From Antedon mediterranea (Eukaryota; Echinodermata; Crinoidea; Comatulida; Antedonidae), in NCBI RefSeq assembly GCF_964355755.1, contig NC_092675.1, positions 9,127,312 to 9,191,311 of the forward strand: a stretch of DNA of 64,000 nt. The letters run 5' to 3'. The notes under the pieces are model-generated. The model searched no databases. It worked only from the letters and a program-made list of their open reading frames with translations, and was not told the origin of the DNA. Position numbers and translations under genes: made by a program. Shown one piece after another: positions 29,201 to 37,800 of the stretch; positions within the stretch are counted from its first letter, which is position 1, and each line of letters begins with the position of its first letter.

Positions 29201-29452
29201 ATACTACTCATAGGCTAACCAGTCCAGGATAGGTGGTAGAGGACTCTAGGCTAATAATAAGGAGTAGGGAGACCGGCCGGGAGACCTGGGCTCGTTGGGG
29301 GAGGGGTTGCTTTGCACTCTACCTAGCTAGGCTACTCTGACCATACTGACACTCTGACAGGCTCTGTTTGAGTACGTACGTACCTCAAAAACGCATACGA
29401 GAGGCTCGATTTGCTCTTCAAGGCGTCGAATTTTACACTGATATCGATTCAT
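3624..29452 (-). CDS. FRMD5: FERM domain protein, FRMD3/FRMD5-like, 12 coding exons, 560 aa
   Basis: Exons in transcript order: 29384-29452, 25121-25225, 18929-18971, 8177-8353, 7688-7796, 7352-7439, 6840-6992, 6320-6408, 5206-5277, 4878-4946, 4496-4575, 3624-4252. All introns are GT-AG, every phase matches, and the sum is 1,683 nt ending in TAG. Residues 1-280 form a FERM domain: F1 lobe in exons 1-3, F2 in 4-6, and a PH-like F3 in 6-8 with KHLWKCAVDHQSFF. A FERM-adjacent region follows (GTRFRFSG, about 297-303). A long linker then leads to one hydrophobic membrane segment (about 457-480) and a short C-terminal tail. Known FRMD3/FRMD5 proteins share this plan and similar length (just under 600 aa). 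They are membrane-cytoskeleton adaptors at cell edges. I cannot separate FRMD3 from FRMD5 orthology by eye. Introns hold most of the transposons described between 4 and 29 kb. Confidence 0.88.
5380..5735 (+). mobile_element. 5'-truncated LINE 3' end with (TTGAATC)n tail
   Basis: A short open stretch (about 5395-5541) encodes HPLHYCYNLNRSGIRLRPPR, the C-terminal signature of many LINE ORF2 proteins. It is followed by a T-rich 3' UTR and a repetitive TTGAATC tail at about 5706-5733. It lies in FERM intron 8, on the opposite strand to the host gene. It is dead by 5' truncation. Confidence 0.65.
6320..8353 (-). CDS. FRMD5: FERM gene exons 4-8 (F2 lobe and PH-like F3 lobe)
   Basis: The exons are 8177-8353, 7688-7796, 7352-7439, 6840-6992 and 6320-6408. 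Exon 4 carries FRVKTYPANP and DLQHGRLLC, typical of F2. Exon 6 has TYGVDPHPVR. Exon 7 has IGLTYKGISLLKG and RLSFDGRTFYI, the PH-like core. Exon 8 has KHLWKCAVDHQSFF, the closing helix. An 11-13-bp sequence is duplicated across the exon 7 donor (ACTTATATAGAATGTTC at about 6827 and 6857), so the exon/intron border may have arisen by local duplication. Confidence 0.88.
7814..7862. repeat. Perfect 49-bp palindrome (23-bp arms)
   Basis: The 23-bp arms starting CGCAGTATAAATTGCCATAC are exact reverse complements around a 3-nt loop. It lies in FERM intron 4, just upstream of exon 5. Confidence 0.95.
8354..9990. other. Intron 3 sequence, no gene seen
   Basis: It contains an (AT)n/(CTAT)n microsatellite at about 8627-8662. 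At 9240-9390 there is a stretch rich in repeats of a GAA(G/C)TTCGACT-type word (AACTTCGACT, GAAGTTGAAGTT). I see no exon or classifiable transposon. Confidence 0.4.
10005..11392 (+). mobile_element. 5'-truncated LINE with reverse transcriptase, one frameshift
   Basis: The main open part (10079-11365) starts at NYRPISLLSTISKLFEKI. It carries TDFSKAFDLVPHNLLL, SGVPQGSILGPLLFN and the FADD catalytic box, then a thumb and C-terminal region, and stops next to an (AAATA)n tail at 11358-11385. The same RT block continues upstream in another frame (FPSVWKRSNIVHIHKG). The break sits in the G-run at 10064-10069, consistent with loss of one G. There is no endonuclease domain. It is probably in the Jockey/CR1-like part of the LINE tree, but I do not assign a clade. 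It lies in FERM intron 3, antisense to the gene. Confidence 0.85.
11400..12127. other. Intron sequence with one diverged unit of the downstream array
   Basis: One diverged unit of the next array (CACTCCACTAAGGTCATAATGAC) lies at about 11783-11830, about 300 bp outside it. Nothing else is recognised. Confidence 0.5.
12128..12985. repeat. Tandem array, about ten 81-87-bp units
   Basis: The units contain ATTACAATTAAAATAACTA, CATCTTGGGGTAGGGACGTC and CACTCCACTAAGGTCA. The copies differ in the tail (CATACCCCATCATC or CACCCCTCCACC), and the later copies share the insertion ACAGTATGCATC, so subtypes are grouped along the array. Confidence 0.93.
12986..14860. other. Intron sequence, LINE tail and possible LTR/primer-binding-like motif
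   Basis: At 13320-13396 a segment ends in GATTGATTATTATTATTATT, like a LINE 3' tail. At 14217 the sequence TGGTGGCAGCG follows an AT-rich stretch. This resembles the primer-binding site that follows a 5' LTR in some Gypsy-type elements. I found no second LTR and no coding region, so this is a weak suggestion. Confidence 0.3.
14870..15590 (-). pseudogene. Decayed P-element/THAP9-like transposase fragment
   Basis: On the minus strand, 15590 down to about 15330 reads in one frame (LTHGIRKLKQTVKKK and KARGRRGSYSDKVLADK) and meets a stop. The frame continues to 14952 with VIAFDEMSLRTQLFYDES and IEGFEDYG, the pattern around the first catalytic Asp of P-element-type transposases. A second frame (14870-15103) ends with EANTMAYITGYLCSS. 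The stop and frameshift make it a pseudogene. No DNA-binding THAP domain or TIRs were found nearby. Confidence 0.55.
16115..17015. repeat. Tandem array of about twenty-eight 31-bp units
   Basis: The unit is AGTATAGTATTCATTGTGT followed by ATTAAAGTAATG. Some copies are shorter by 1-3 bases (about 16385, 16430, 16735). A foreign 35-bp segment starting TTTTTTTTCCGAAATAAA interrupts it at 16943-16976. Confidence 0.95.
17016..18928. other. Intron sequence, mostly featureless
   Basis: At about 18658-18775 there is a diverged copy of the phrase GTGTCATTT...GACCATCTA...TCATTTA...CAAAATT. The same phrase is found in the 372-bp units at 26-27 kb, so this is probably an old copy of the same family. No exon is seen before the 43-bp exon at 18929. 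Confidence 0.45.
18929..18971 (-). CDS. FRMD5: FERM gene exon 3 (end of F1)
   Basis: This 43-bp micro-exon encodes HWIDPTKNIVKQMK plus one base. The W-x-D-x-x-K motif closes the F1 lobe and joins in frame to exon 4 (GGPPYNLVF). The flanking introns are very large: about 6.1 kb upstream, filled with LINEs, and about 10.6 kb downstream. Confidence 0.87.
19341..23390 (-). mobile_element. CR1/L2-like LINE (host copy), split by a second LINE
   Basis: In minus-strand order, 23390-22964 is the C-terminal half of an endonuclease/exonuclease/phosphatase domain (LIAIYRPPPS, LIVGDFNIH, HTLDLLIS). After a frameshift near 22964 comes the EN-RT linker (22922 to about 22340: PWYTNELREAKCVKRRSER, FFNEKTLKI). 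Another LINE then intrudes (21054-22332). The reverse transcriptase follows at about 21050-19726 (VQSAYRRFHLTETALLRV, LLDYSAAFDTINH, GVPQGSVKGPL, YADD box). A C-terminal tail in a shifted frame (19735-19304: RIRFKILLLTYKAINGCAPAY) ends at GCGCTTTATAAATG and a TTATT tail. At least three frame breaks mark it as dead. It lies in FERM intron 2, in the same orientation as the gene. Confidence 0.85.
21048..22338 (-). mobile_element. Second LINE nested in the first, 5'-truncated, 6-bp target duplication
   Basis: The open part (about 22330-21357) encodes VDFRKAFDLIDHTIAVKKL, CGVPQGTKLGPLIF, the box YVDD and a C-terminal EYACPVWHSALTIAQS block. It ends in a GAATACGAAT repeat tail at 21054-21080. ATTAGT flanks it at 21048-21053 and 22333-22338. 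Removing the insert with one ATTAGT copy puts the two halves of the outer LINE back in the same frame, so these borders are well supported. Confidence 0.85.
23391..25120. other. Intron sequence, no gene seen
   Basis: This is the 5' flank of the LINE (23391-23700) and AT-rich intron. I see nothing supported. Confidence 0.4.
25121..25225 (-). CDS. FRMD5: FERM gene exon 2 (F1 lobe)
   Basis: This exon has 35 codons in phase 0-0, with acceptor TTTTTGTAG and donor GGTACTTG. It contains the F1 hallmark NIMEKDYFSLRFMDGEKQR, matching the N-x-x-E-x-D-Y-F-x-L pattern found in most FERM proteins. Confidence 0.88.
25447..27512. mobile_element. Nonautonomous hAT-like element with 5-bp target duplication
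   Basis: The ends are CAGGCCCGTAGCCAGG and CCTGGCTACAACCCTG, imperfect inverted repeats. AATGT abuts both ends (25442-25446 and 27513-27517). GCGAACCCCCC words lie near both ends. The core is four tandem 372-bp units. No transposase frame is present. CAGGG-type termini suggest hAT. A 5-bp duplication is unusual for hAT (normally 8) but has been described for some hAT subgroups. Confidence 0.65.
26014..27417. repeat. Four tandem copies of a 372-bp unit
   Basis: Copies begin near 26016, 26390, 26762 and 27134 (CGATAYGTACTCAAATGTATC). The last copy lacks an internal ~140-bp part. Copies are about 97-99% alike by eye, which points to recent amplification. They contain the only CG-rich words in this intron (CGATCGTTTTGC, GCACGCGCATC). 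Confidence 0.93.
27513..29383. other. FERM intron 1, AGGCCTA-rich segment
   Basis: At 29090-29240 the words TAGGCCTA, CTAGCCTA and ACTAGCTAG recur densely. No exon was found before the one at 29384. Confidence 0.4.
29384..29452 (-). CDS. FRMD5: FERM gene exon 1: start codon and first beta strands of FERM F1
   Basis: This 23-codon exon opens with ATG at 29452-29450. An in-frame TAA lies six codons upstream, so this start is the only one possible in the exon. It reads MNRYQCKIRRLEEQIE and ends in phase 0 at a GTACGT donor. The next exon continues KDAKGQVLLDYV, which rebuilds the start of an F1 ubiquitin-like lobe. The exon is short and far from the rest of the gene, so it is easy to miss. The large MULE begins 379 bp upstream of the ATG. 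Confidence 0.75.
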
Positions 29453-29831
29453 TTTTTTAAATAAACCATCATCAGGTTAGAGAAATAGAATTGACGTTGT
29501 GTAGACCTAGGCCTACCGACAAGCAAAAATGATAAAAAGCCATAAAAAAAAACAATCTCAATATGTCTTAAACAGATGATATCCAAAACACAAATCGTCT
29601 TTTCTCGGGAGACACATCTTGTGTCACACCGCACGCGACCGTCAAAATAATATCGCACGATATTCTCTCGTCGTATGCAAATTAGATTAAGTTATTTGCA
29701 CGTTTAACCCTATATCTTTATTATTTTGTGGAAATGTGCATAGTTTATTTGGCCTACGTTGAAGTTCCGGTGGTCGTTGAAATAACCACTTGCTTTCGGT
29801 ATAGGAGAAGAAGGGATTTGGGAAAACATAA
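29453..29831 (-). promoter_or_regulatory. Putative upstream region of the FERM gene
   Basis: This is the 379 bp between the FERM start codon and the MULE end. It contains CpG-bearing words (CACACCGCACGCGACCG reading 29628-29644) and an octamer-like ATGCAAAT at 29675. The transcription start is unknown, so the transposon could sit in the promoter, a 5' UTR or a 5' intron. Confidence 0.3.
29822..29831. repeat. Target-site duplication of the large MULE, left copy
   Basis: GAAAACATAA directly precedes the terminal GGTAAGCGTTATATGGGCAC. The identical 10 bases follow the other end at 43056-43065. Confidence 0.9.
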
Positions 29832-30175
29832 GGTAAGCGTTATATGGGCACCAGTCGTGCAGGTTATGAATATTAATGAGGAGGTACTATTTGAATATTC
29901 ATTTGTCAAAACCCAGCAGACCAAGACGATTCTCAGCCTGCAGCTTCTCGATTCCGTAGGCTTACACAGTACAGTTACTAATAAATTCTAGACTATGGGA
30001 TAGTTAACTATTATGTAACTATAATTAGCATAATGATGGTTTAGGGTTTAGTAATTTTTATTGATGACATTACGAAATATTGAATCCATAATTTACAATG
30101 GCGTGTATTTATGTAAAACAAATATAAATGACCCACCAATTGTTTTCACATTCAGAACTGCAGATATAGGACACA

Positions 30176-30352
30176 CAGGGAATAATTTCGCCAGTGTAGC
30201 ATAGCAAAAAGCTATACAAAACAACCTTTTTGCTACACGTATTTCTACAATTGTGTAGCAAAAAATACAATACAAAACTATGTTTCTTGACTAAAAAATC
30301 AGTTTGATTAGCAATTTTGCTAAACAAAATTTTCAAATGAAATTTTTCCCTG
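30176..30352. mobile_element. 177-bp hAT-like MITE inside the left MULE arm
   Basis: The termini are CAGGGAA and TTCCCTG, flanked by ACACA on both sides (30171-30175 and 30353-30357). The right MULE arm at about 42705-42722 shows the uninterrupted site with a single ACACA (reverse-complemented), which proves the insertion and its 5-bp duplication. Confidence 0.85.
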
Positions 30353-30418
30353 ACACATAATTACTTCGTACAAGAATGGTGCCCAAAACTATATTATGAG
30401 ATATATGTACACATTATT

Positions 30419-31105
30419 AAATGCACGGCTGGTGCCCATCTGCAGCACTGGTATAATATTAACTATTTAACATCAGAATCAGATAGATATAAAAATGCAC
30501 GGCTGGTGCCCATTGCAGCACTGGTGCCCATATAAACTCTTTAACATTAGATAGATATAAACATGCACGGCCGGTGCCCATCTGCAGCAATGGTGCCCAT
30601 TTTAACTCTTTAACATTGGATAGATATAAAAATGCACGACTGGTGCCCACCTGCAGCACTGGTGCCCGTATTAACTCTTTAACATTAGATAGATATAAAC
30701 ATGCACGGCTGGTGCCCATCTGCAGCAATGGTGCCCATTTTAACTCTTTAACATTGGATAGATATAAAAATGCACGACTGGTGCCCACCTGCAGCACTGG
30801 TGCCCGTATTAACTCTTTAACATTAGATAGATATAAACATGCACGGCTGGTGCCCATCTGCAGCACTGGTGCCCGTATTAACTCTTTAGCATTAGATAGA
30901 TATAAACATGCACGGATGGTGCCCATCTGCAGCACTGGTGCCCGTATATAACTCTTTAACATTATAGATATGAACATGCACGGATGGTGCCCATCTGCAG
31001 CACTGGTGCCCGTATTAACTCTTTAACATTAGATAGATATAAACATGCACAGCTGGTGCCCATCTGCAGCAATGGTGCCCATTTTAACTCTTTAACATTA
31101 GACTC
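30419..31105. repeat. Left subterminal array of 69-bp units
   Basis: There are about ten units of TGCACGGCTGGTGCCCATCT, GCAGCACTGGTGCCC and AACTCTTTAACATTAGATAG. Two subtypes alternate (GCAGCACTGGTGCCCGTATT and GCAGCAATGGTGCCCATTTT). Open frames that cross the array on both strands are repeat artefacts. Confidence 0.95.
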
Positions 31106-31581
31106 TTTTTTTTTTAACTTTTAAACAATTGATAGATATACAAATGCATGTACACAGTATACTAGACTCATTCAATTTAATTAATTAAATTCTTTTAATT
31201 GAGACGTAATGTAAGTCCATATTTATAGAAAACAAAACAAGAAAGTACAAAATAAATGAAAGTTATAATAAAGCCTGTAAAACAAAAGGACTAGTAACAT
31301 ATTTCTTTCTCAAATTACATTTTAGAAATCGGAGAAACAACATTTGCAAATACACATATATATGCATATATTTATTAATATGTAGTTATGCAGGGTGGAG
31401 ATGGGTAAGGTGCCCGGCCTAAAATTCATTCACCCAGTTTGATTTCATTTGAAGGCCTTCCACCCAGCTGAATTTCAGCCTAGCACAGTTTAAGTACTTT
31501 TAGGCATATGTAAAATTGAGGTTCCACTGTACTGTATTTGTATATCATTAGTATTAATTTGATCAATAAGTAACTTGATAC
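31106..31581. other. MULE interior 3' of the transposase gene
   Basis: This is non-coding and includes the 3' UTR and terminator region of the MULE gene. Nothing else is recognised. Confidence 0.4.
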
Positions 31582-31863
31582 TTATTCATATTGGGCTGTA
31601 CATATTGGACAAACGTAGCCACCTCGTGGTCTTGATTTTACATTAACACATTTAAAGTGACACCATCGGCCACATACATCGCACGCAACCCAATCTGCTG
31701 GCAACTTTGGCTTCATACAACCAACAATATCACACAGTCTCCGCTGTGATTTAGGCTTCAGGGAGGATTGCAAAAATTTTGCTAGAACATATTTCCTCAT
31801 GGCAAGTGCATGAGCCTGGCCCAGACTGGTTGGTAATATGTTCCGACTTAAAGCAAGAGCATT
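31582..31863 (-). CDS. MULE gene exon 19: C-terminal PHD finger and stop
   Basis: The PHD finger uses Cys1206, 1211, 1223 and 1226, His1231, and Cys1234, 1247 and 1250 (C4HC3), with the aromatic WCHFKC core. Its zinc spacing is standard except Cx4C in the first pair. The frame ends in TAA at 31584-31582. A C-terminal PHD suggests binding of histone tails, possibly guiding target choice. Confidence 0.88.
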   Translation of the reverse strand, partial: NALALSRNILPTSLGQAHALAMRKYVLAKFLQSSLKPKSQRRLCDIVGCMKPKLPADWVACDVCGRWCHFKCVNVKSRPRGGYVCPICTAQYE

Positions 31864-34800
31864 CTGAAAATAAATAAAAAATTCAGTACATTTCAAAATA
31901 TTTTATAATATTTATATTACATTTAATATATACATTAGAGCACATGAGTAGTGACTATTATTTCTTACCAACATGACAAATGCTCCGCAGGAACTTCCAT
32001 CACTTTGCTTTCCTGATAGTAATTGTGTGTCATGTATCCATTGATCTTTTAACTCACCAGTTGCATCACTACGACATCTCATGTATTCTCTGTAGTGAAC
32101 AAACCAAAAAGGTATGTACAGTGTTAAACTCAAACATTGAACTCTATGTGAATTTCTGTTTTTCTAAACAAATTAAAACACCAACCTGAACTTATTAATA
32201 TAGATTGAGTTGTCTCTTCCAGGCAAGGAGTCTAACAATGAAACCCTCATAGTGGGAACATAAGCAGCCAGGAGTATCCAATGATTTTGGTTAATGTTAA
32301 TTGGAAGAAAAATCCAAGAAAACTTGACCAACTTAACCTAATGTTTAAAAAATAACAATTTTAAATAATGATAAAAACCAAAATTGATTCAAGTGTGAAG
32401 GTTAGCTAACACTAGAGCATATTGAAGCTTATGTGGGTACTAAAAACAGTTAATAATTATTTACTAGGGACAATACTGTTTATGAAAATGCACTAATAAT
32501 AAACTAACCTTCTTGAACAACCAGGGGGCTAAACTATCCACACTCCATTGAACAGCTACATAAGATGGCATTATGAAAATGTGACCATGGTCTTCTGTGT
32601 TTGTTTCTCTTTTTAGCAAATGCAAGTAAGCATTTATTACCTAATTTTGGATAAACAAAATGATAAAAATATTGAATGGCTGATATTATTTTTCAAAAAT
32701 TTTCTTTTTAAAGCACTTATTTATGTGTATTTATTTGAGGCTATGAAATTAAATATCATAACAGAGAATCAGTACTATTGTTGCATAGTAACTGATAAAA
32801 TGAGTTTATAGTTAACAGTATAGTAATCAATTCTTATTAAAGTAAATTTTTCTTAGAAATGATCCTTTTTGTCATATGTGTAGAAAAATTAAAACAAGTT
32901 TTGTTTAGGTGTGTTAAAGGACTTACTTTGTCATTTAACCAATTTGGATGAACTAAACACTTGAAGTCATCATGCTCTATTACATCTCCTCCAACATGAT
33001 ACCTCACTTTCTTGCTTTTAGGTACATCAACATTTTTTTCGGATGTTAGCTCAACTAAAAGTGTGTCTGTATTAAATGAAACAATGTTTCTATAACAGTC
33101 ATAATAAGAACATTCAGTAACCGTTAACAGTAAAAATTAAAAATTATTAATTATTATAACATTATATTAATAACATTATATCATCAACACTTTTTTTAAT
33201 CTTACTCAACTGGGAGTATGTCTGTAATACTGTGAAATAAACATAACATTTTAACAACAACAACAAACAAATCAATATCATAAAAACTTGCCTTTCTTGT
33301 TATTGGAAAGAAATGTTTGGCTAGCAAAAGAAATCGCTTTCTCTTTCTTCTGTGGTGATATTTTAGGCTTGTATGAATCAACTTCAGGTGCTGTAAATTG
33401 TAAATGTTATATATGTAAAATATCTCTTCGTGAATTAATATACTAAAAAGATTAAAAAAGGATGAAGGTAATTTCTCACTACATACAGATCTTTTTTAAT
33501 GTACTTTAAAATTAACAAAATAAAAACATGCCTCTCTTATTATCAATCTATGCCTGAAAGTTTGATCACAATTAAAATATTAATATATAAATAAATCACT
33601 ACTATTTCTTTTTCCAAAACTCTCCTACTTTTGTAGGAAAGGCCTCTATACCATTATGATTTACACAAAAAATATAGCAGAATTAATATTTAATTTAACT
33701 TGTGTATACTTTATATTTTTTTTCCGTATTTATTATTATACAATGTGAAAAGTCATAGTCATAGTCATATAGTCATATATACTTTATTGTCCATTTAAAA
33801 AAACAGAAATGTGATTTGAAAACTGGCAAAATACAAAGAAAGGTATTTGACAATAATATTATTATTTATTGGGTGCAAGGCTTTACCTGAATGCACAGGT
33901 GATTGCATTTCCGTATCTTGTTCAGAAGGTGAACAGGGAGCTGGAAATCATAAAAATAAAATGTGACATACACATAATAAGAGTATCATCTTGATTTTGA
34001 ATACATTTCCATACAATTTGAGTACTATATAATCAAATATTACAAAGTAATACAGATGGCAGATGAAAATACTGTATAACAGGGCTCAAATTTTACTTTT
34101 GTATCAACTACCAAACATTTGCTAGTTGTAAAAATCTAACTAGCAAATTGAGCAACCCAACTAGCAAGTAAGATAAGGAAAATTAATCTATCTCTGGTCC
34201 CTCTACACATTCATAAAATGGTTTGCTTCAAATATACATACATACATACATTCAACATAAAATAGCTGACTAAATATAGAAATCTTTTTTTGTAATAAAT
34301 ACTTAATAGTAAGTTATATAATGTGATTTATGATAAGTACCTTTAAAATATCCATCAATCTTTGTGTTTACTAAATTCACTTTTCTGAAACCTCTTCTGG
34401 TCATTTTCTTTTTTTTCTTAATGACAGGTAATTCTCGATGTTGAGGACTCTTTCTCTTTCGCTCAAACAGTTTTGGCTCTGCATCAGGAATTAAGCCTTC
34501 TTCATTGCTTAAATGCTGCCTGATATACTCTACGGTGTTTAGTATTTTCTTTTCCATTTTCCTTAAGATTTCTTCTTCTTTGCACAGATAAGTCATGTCT
34601 CGTAGGAGAAGTAGTTTCTCTCTACAAGAAGCAGCTACTTGTTTTGCAAAAGAAGGTCTTAGAGGCAAGCTGCTATCATCAGGGGGTAAATGACACTCTT
34701 CTATTTCATGTTCTAGAATTACCTTTTCAGGTTCTCCTAGAAAGGTTCCAACTAACTTATCAAGCGTGTGAAGTGGAGATTCACGAAGACTTTCGGGAAG

Positions 34801-37800
34801 ACTTTCCCAAGTCACATCTTCTATGTAAGTGAGAATTGAAAAAATATGTTTACATGGCATTCTCAACTTCAACCAATCTATACACTCACACACTGACATT
34901 GCACTCGGCGACATGTCTACTAAGTAACTTGATTGTCCTTGCAGACTTTGACTTTTCACCTGTAAATAAAAGAATATTAAACACAATTTAAAATTGTTTC
35001 TTTTTCTATATTTTCCCATAAATATTAATATTTTTACAATTTTAAATACTTATGTAGTTTTTGAAAGCAAGTTCTATCCAAACTTTTTAGCAACTGACAT
35101 CTATTCCATTTTTTTATAAAATAATCATATATAGAATATCATAAATTATTTTTATTTAATAAATCAATAAATTAAATACAAAATAGATAGTTGTGGGTTT
35201 ATTAATCATTTAAATGCAAAGTTGCAATCAAATAGAAGTAATCTGCAGATCATATAAAAACCACTCTTTTACCTTAAATTTATCCTTATCTATTCTTGTG
35301 ATGTCCTTTGATAATATTTCTTGAGATGACTCGAAACGTGATAAGCAATGGCTAAGAAAAGCAGGAGGCCTGTTTTGAAGATAGTGCGGAACCTCTTGTT
35401 TGTATGTCCGACCATAAGTATCATCAGCCTTTACATTCGCTGTGATGTATCTGATAACAAAAAATTATGTATGAACTGTACCATTAACTTTTAAATAATA
35501 TTTATGCTAACCAATAAAAAATGTAATTAACCTTACGGTAGATGAACATTTCTGTACAATAAACTATTCTTAGAGCCGCAAGAAATGAACCCAAATCCCT
35601 TTACTTTAATTGAGGGGTTTTAGTACTGTAAAAAACAAAACACAATTAACACAACGGTACCAAAATTTATTAAAATATTTTAAAATATGACTTTATACCG
35701 TACTTCATTTTTCTGCTAGGCAGGTATTCATTGTGAAGAGCTGATATCATGCCAGAAATTGAAAATGAGGCTCGGTCTACTAAAAACTTGTGTTTAAATA
35801 CTCGATTTTGCCGCTCAAGACCATTGTTGGTATGTGCCTGTAGACCTTGGTCTTTTCGGTAGGACCATGCCCAGAGCTAAAAGTAAAAATTTAAGTAAAT
35901 TATCATCTATAGAGTTTATGCAATATATTTTCTTTAATAAATTAGAAAATTACTCACCTCGCAATGTGGCAGCCATTTTTTGGATAACCATTGCTGAAGT
36001 CGGCAGTTTTTTTTCCAAACCTCCGACATTTTTAATGTGTTTACAGCTTTTTTGTACGCAAGAACCGTTGTAGCATGAGCACAGCGTCGTAAGTGAGCAA
36101 GAATCTGGTCCTTGGACTTTGTAACGCCATTATCAGTCTTGCTCACCCAACGGATCCAGGCTTGCTCCCGATGAAAGTCGCATATGTAAGTTTTTGTTTC
36201 TAGTGATAAAGGAAAGTGTAAATAAATCTCTGAAAACAATGAAAGTTCTAGCATACAATTGTAGAAAAATAATTAAAAAAAAATCAATATAACAAACAAT
36301 AAATTACCAGGAAACAGTTCCTTGATAGCTGAGAGCTCCCTTTCACAGAAGTCTGTTAAGAAATTGGTGGGGTTCCAGCTAAGATTTGCCTGTTGCATAA
36401 ATTGTTTGATTGTAGACAGACCCTCAAGAATGGCTGCTTTGGTTTCCATCTGAACAACAAATTCACCAACCACACTGTAACCAACATTTGTTTTTACTGC
36501 CAAAAAGAACAATGGCAAGGCATATCGTGTGGTCTTATAGGTAGCATCAAGAAAACACAAGTTTGTTCCATATCTAAAGTAACATAAATATAATAAATAA
36601 TAAAAGAACAGTGAAACCATAAAAAATATGAGGGTGATGTAAAACATAATAATTGCCTTTATTGTCATCTTGGTTGTCAAAATATATCTGTCCCAAAGCT
36701 TCAATCACAAGAAAACAAATAACCTACCGGTTTAAAAGATGCCTCTGAAATTCTGTTTGATGAGCGAAAAAGAAAGCAGATGAACTTTGCGATGATTCAG
36801 CAGGAATCAATTCATCATCATCTTCATTAACATAAAACTCCTTTGTGGGCTCAGCAGAAGCAAGCCTTAAAAAGTAGTTATCTAATGGATGTTGCTTCTG
36901 CCACTCCTCCATTTGTTGTTTCAGGTTCTCCTGATCTAGCTTTGAATACCTAAAAAAGGTTAGAACATTGGTACATAACTTAAAAGTAACAACATTTTTC
37001 GGTTTTATAAATGAATAAGTTTATAGGAAACAAAAAGGTACTGTACAGTAATAGGTAGCAAACCAAAATGTGCACCCTGGTAGACACAGCAGAGATTTTC
37101 AATAATTCCCCATAAATGTTTTCTACTGTATATATATATTTTGTAAGAGTAGAGCAACAATATAATTATGGTTTTATAAGCTGTACATATAAAAAACAAA
37201 CCTTAATGCCATTAAAGAAGTGTAAATATGGTTTCTCAATGTCTGGTCCTGCGGGTAGTAGGCTGTATTTGTCACAGCAGGACGAGTTTCTGCATCCGGA
37301 AACAATACTGTTTCCACATATATTTTTAAATGCCTCCTCATCTCCTCTGTACCGTTTACACCATGGCTGACCAATTCATGAATTTTGTCCTTTATTCCTT
37401 TATTTATTGGATTTAAAAATCCAGCAAGCTAAAAGAGTTTTAATAGTTTAGGAATCTCATATAAAAACCATTATAGTTTAAGTAAACATATTATAAACTT
37501 TAATTGTTTTAAAATAATTTACTTTTCACAATTTCACAATAAATGATCCATTCATCAAAATTAAGGACTTCAGAACATCACTGCTAATCCTGGTGTTGTA
37601 GTACGCCAAATGAGAACATAATGTTTTGTACATCTGCTGTGCCTTATATGAACTTACAAAAATTGAAAGTTTAAGTACTTAAACAAAATTATTTTGTTGT
37701 TGTTTTTTGTTAAACTGAGAATCAGCTTTTAAAAATAAATGCATTGCTATTAACAAATCTATTTACCGTGCCAATTTTGTGAAAACTGTTATGTTCCTGA

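Noticed and set aside
29090-29240. AGGCCTA-rich stretch as a telomere-like or satellite repeat
   Set aside because: Words recur irregularly without a fixed period, and similar words are scattered across the window (for example 40141-40340).
30459-30977. Long open frames on both strands of the 69-bp arrays (also 41983-42601)
   Set aside because: 69 is a multiple of three, so any stop-free unit gives an open frame; the peptides are repeats with no domain and both strands are open.
34081-34210. hAT-like start CAGGGCTCAAATTTT in a MULE intron
   Set aside because: No matching inverted end or target duplication could be found nearby.
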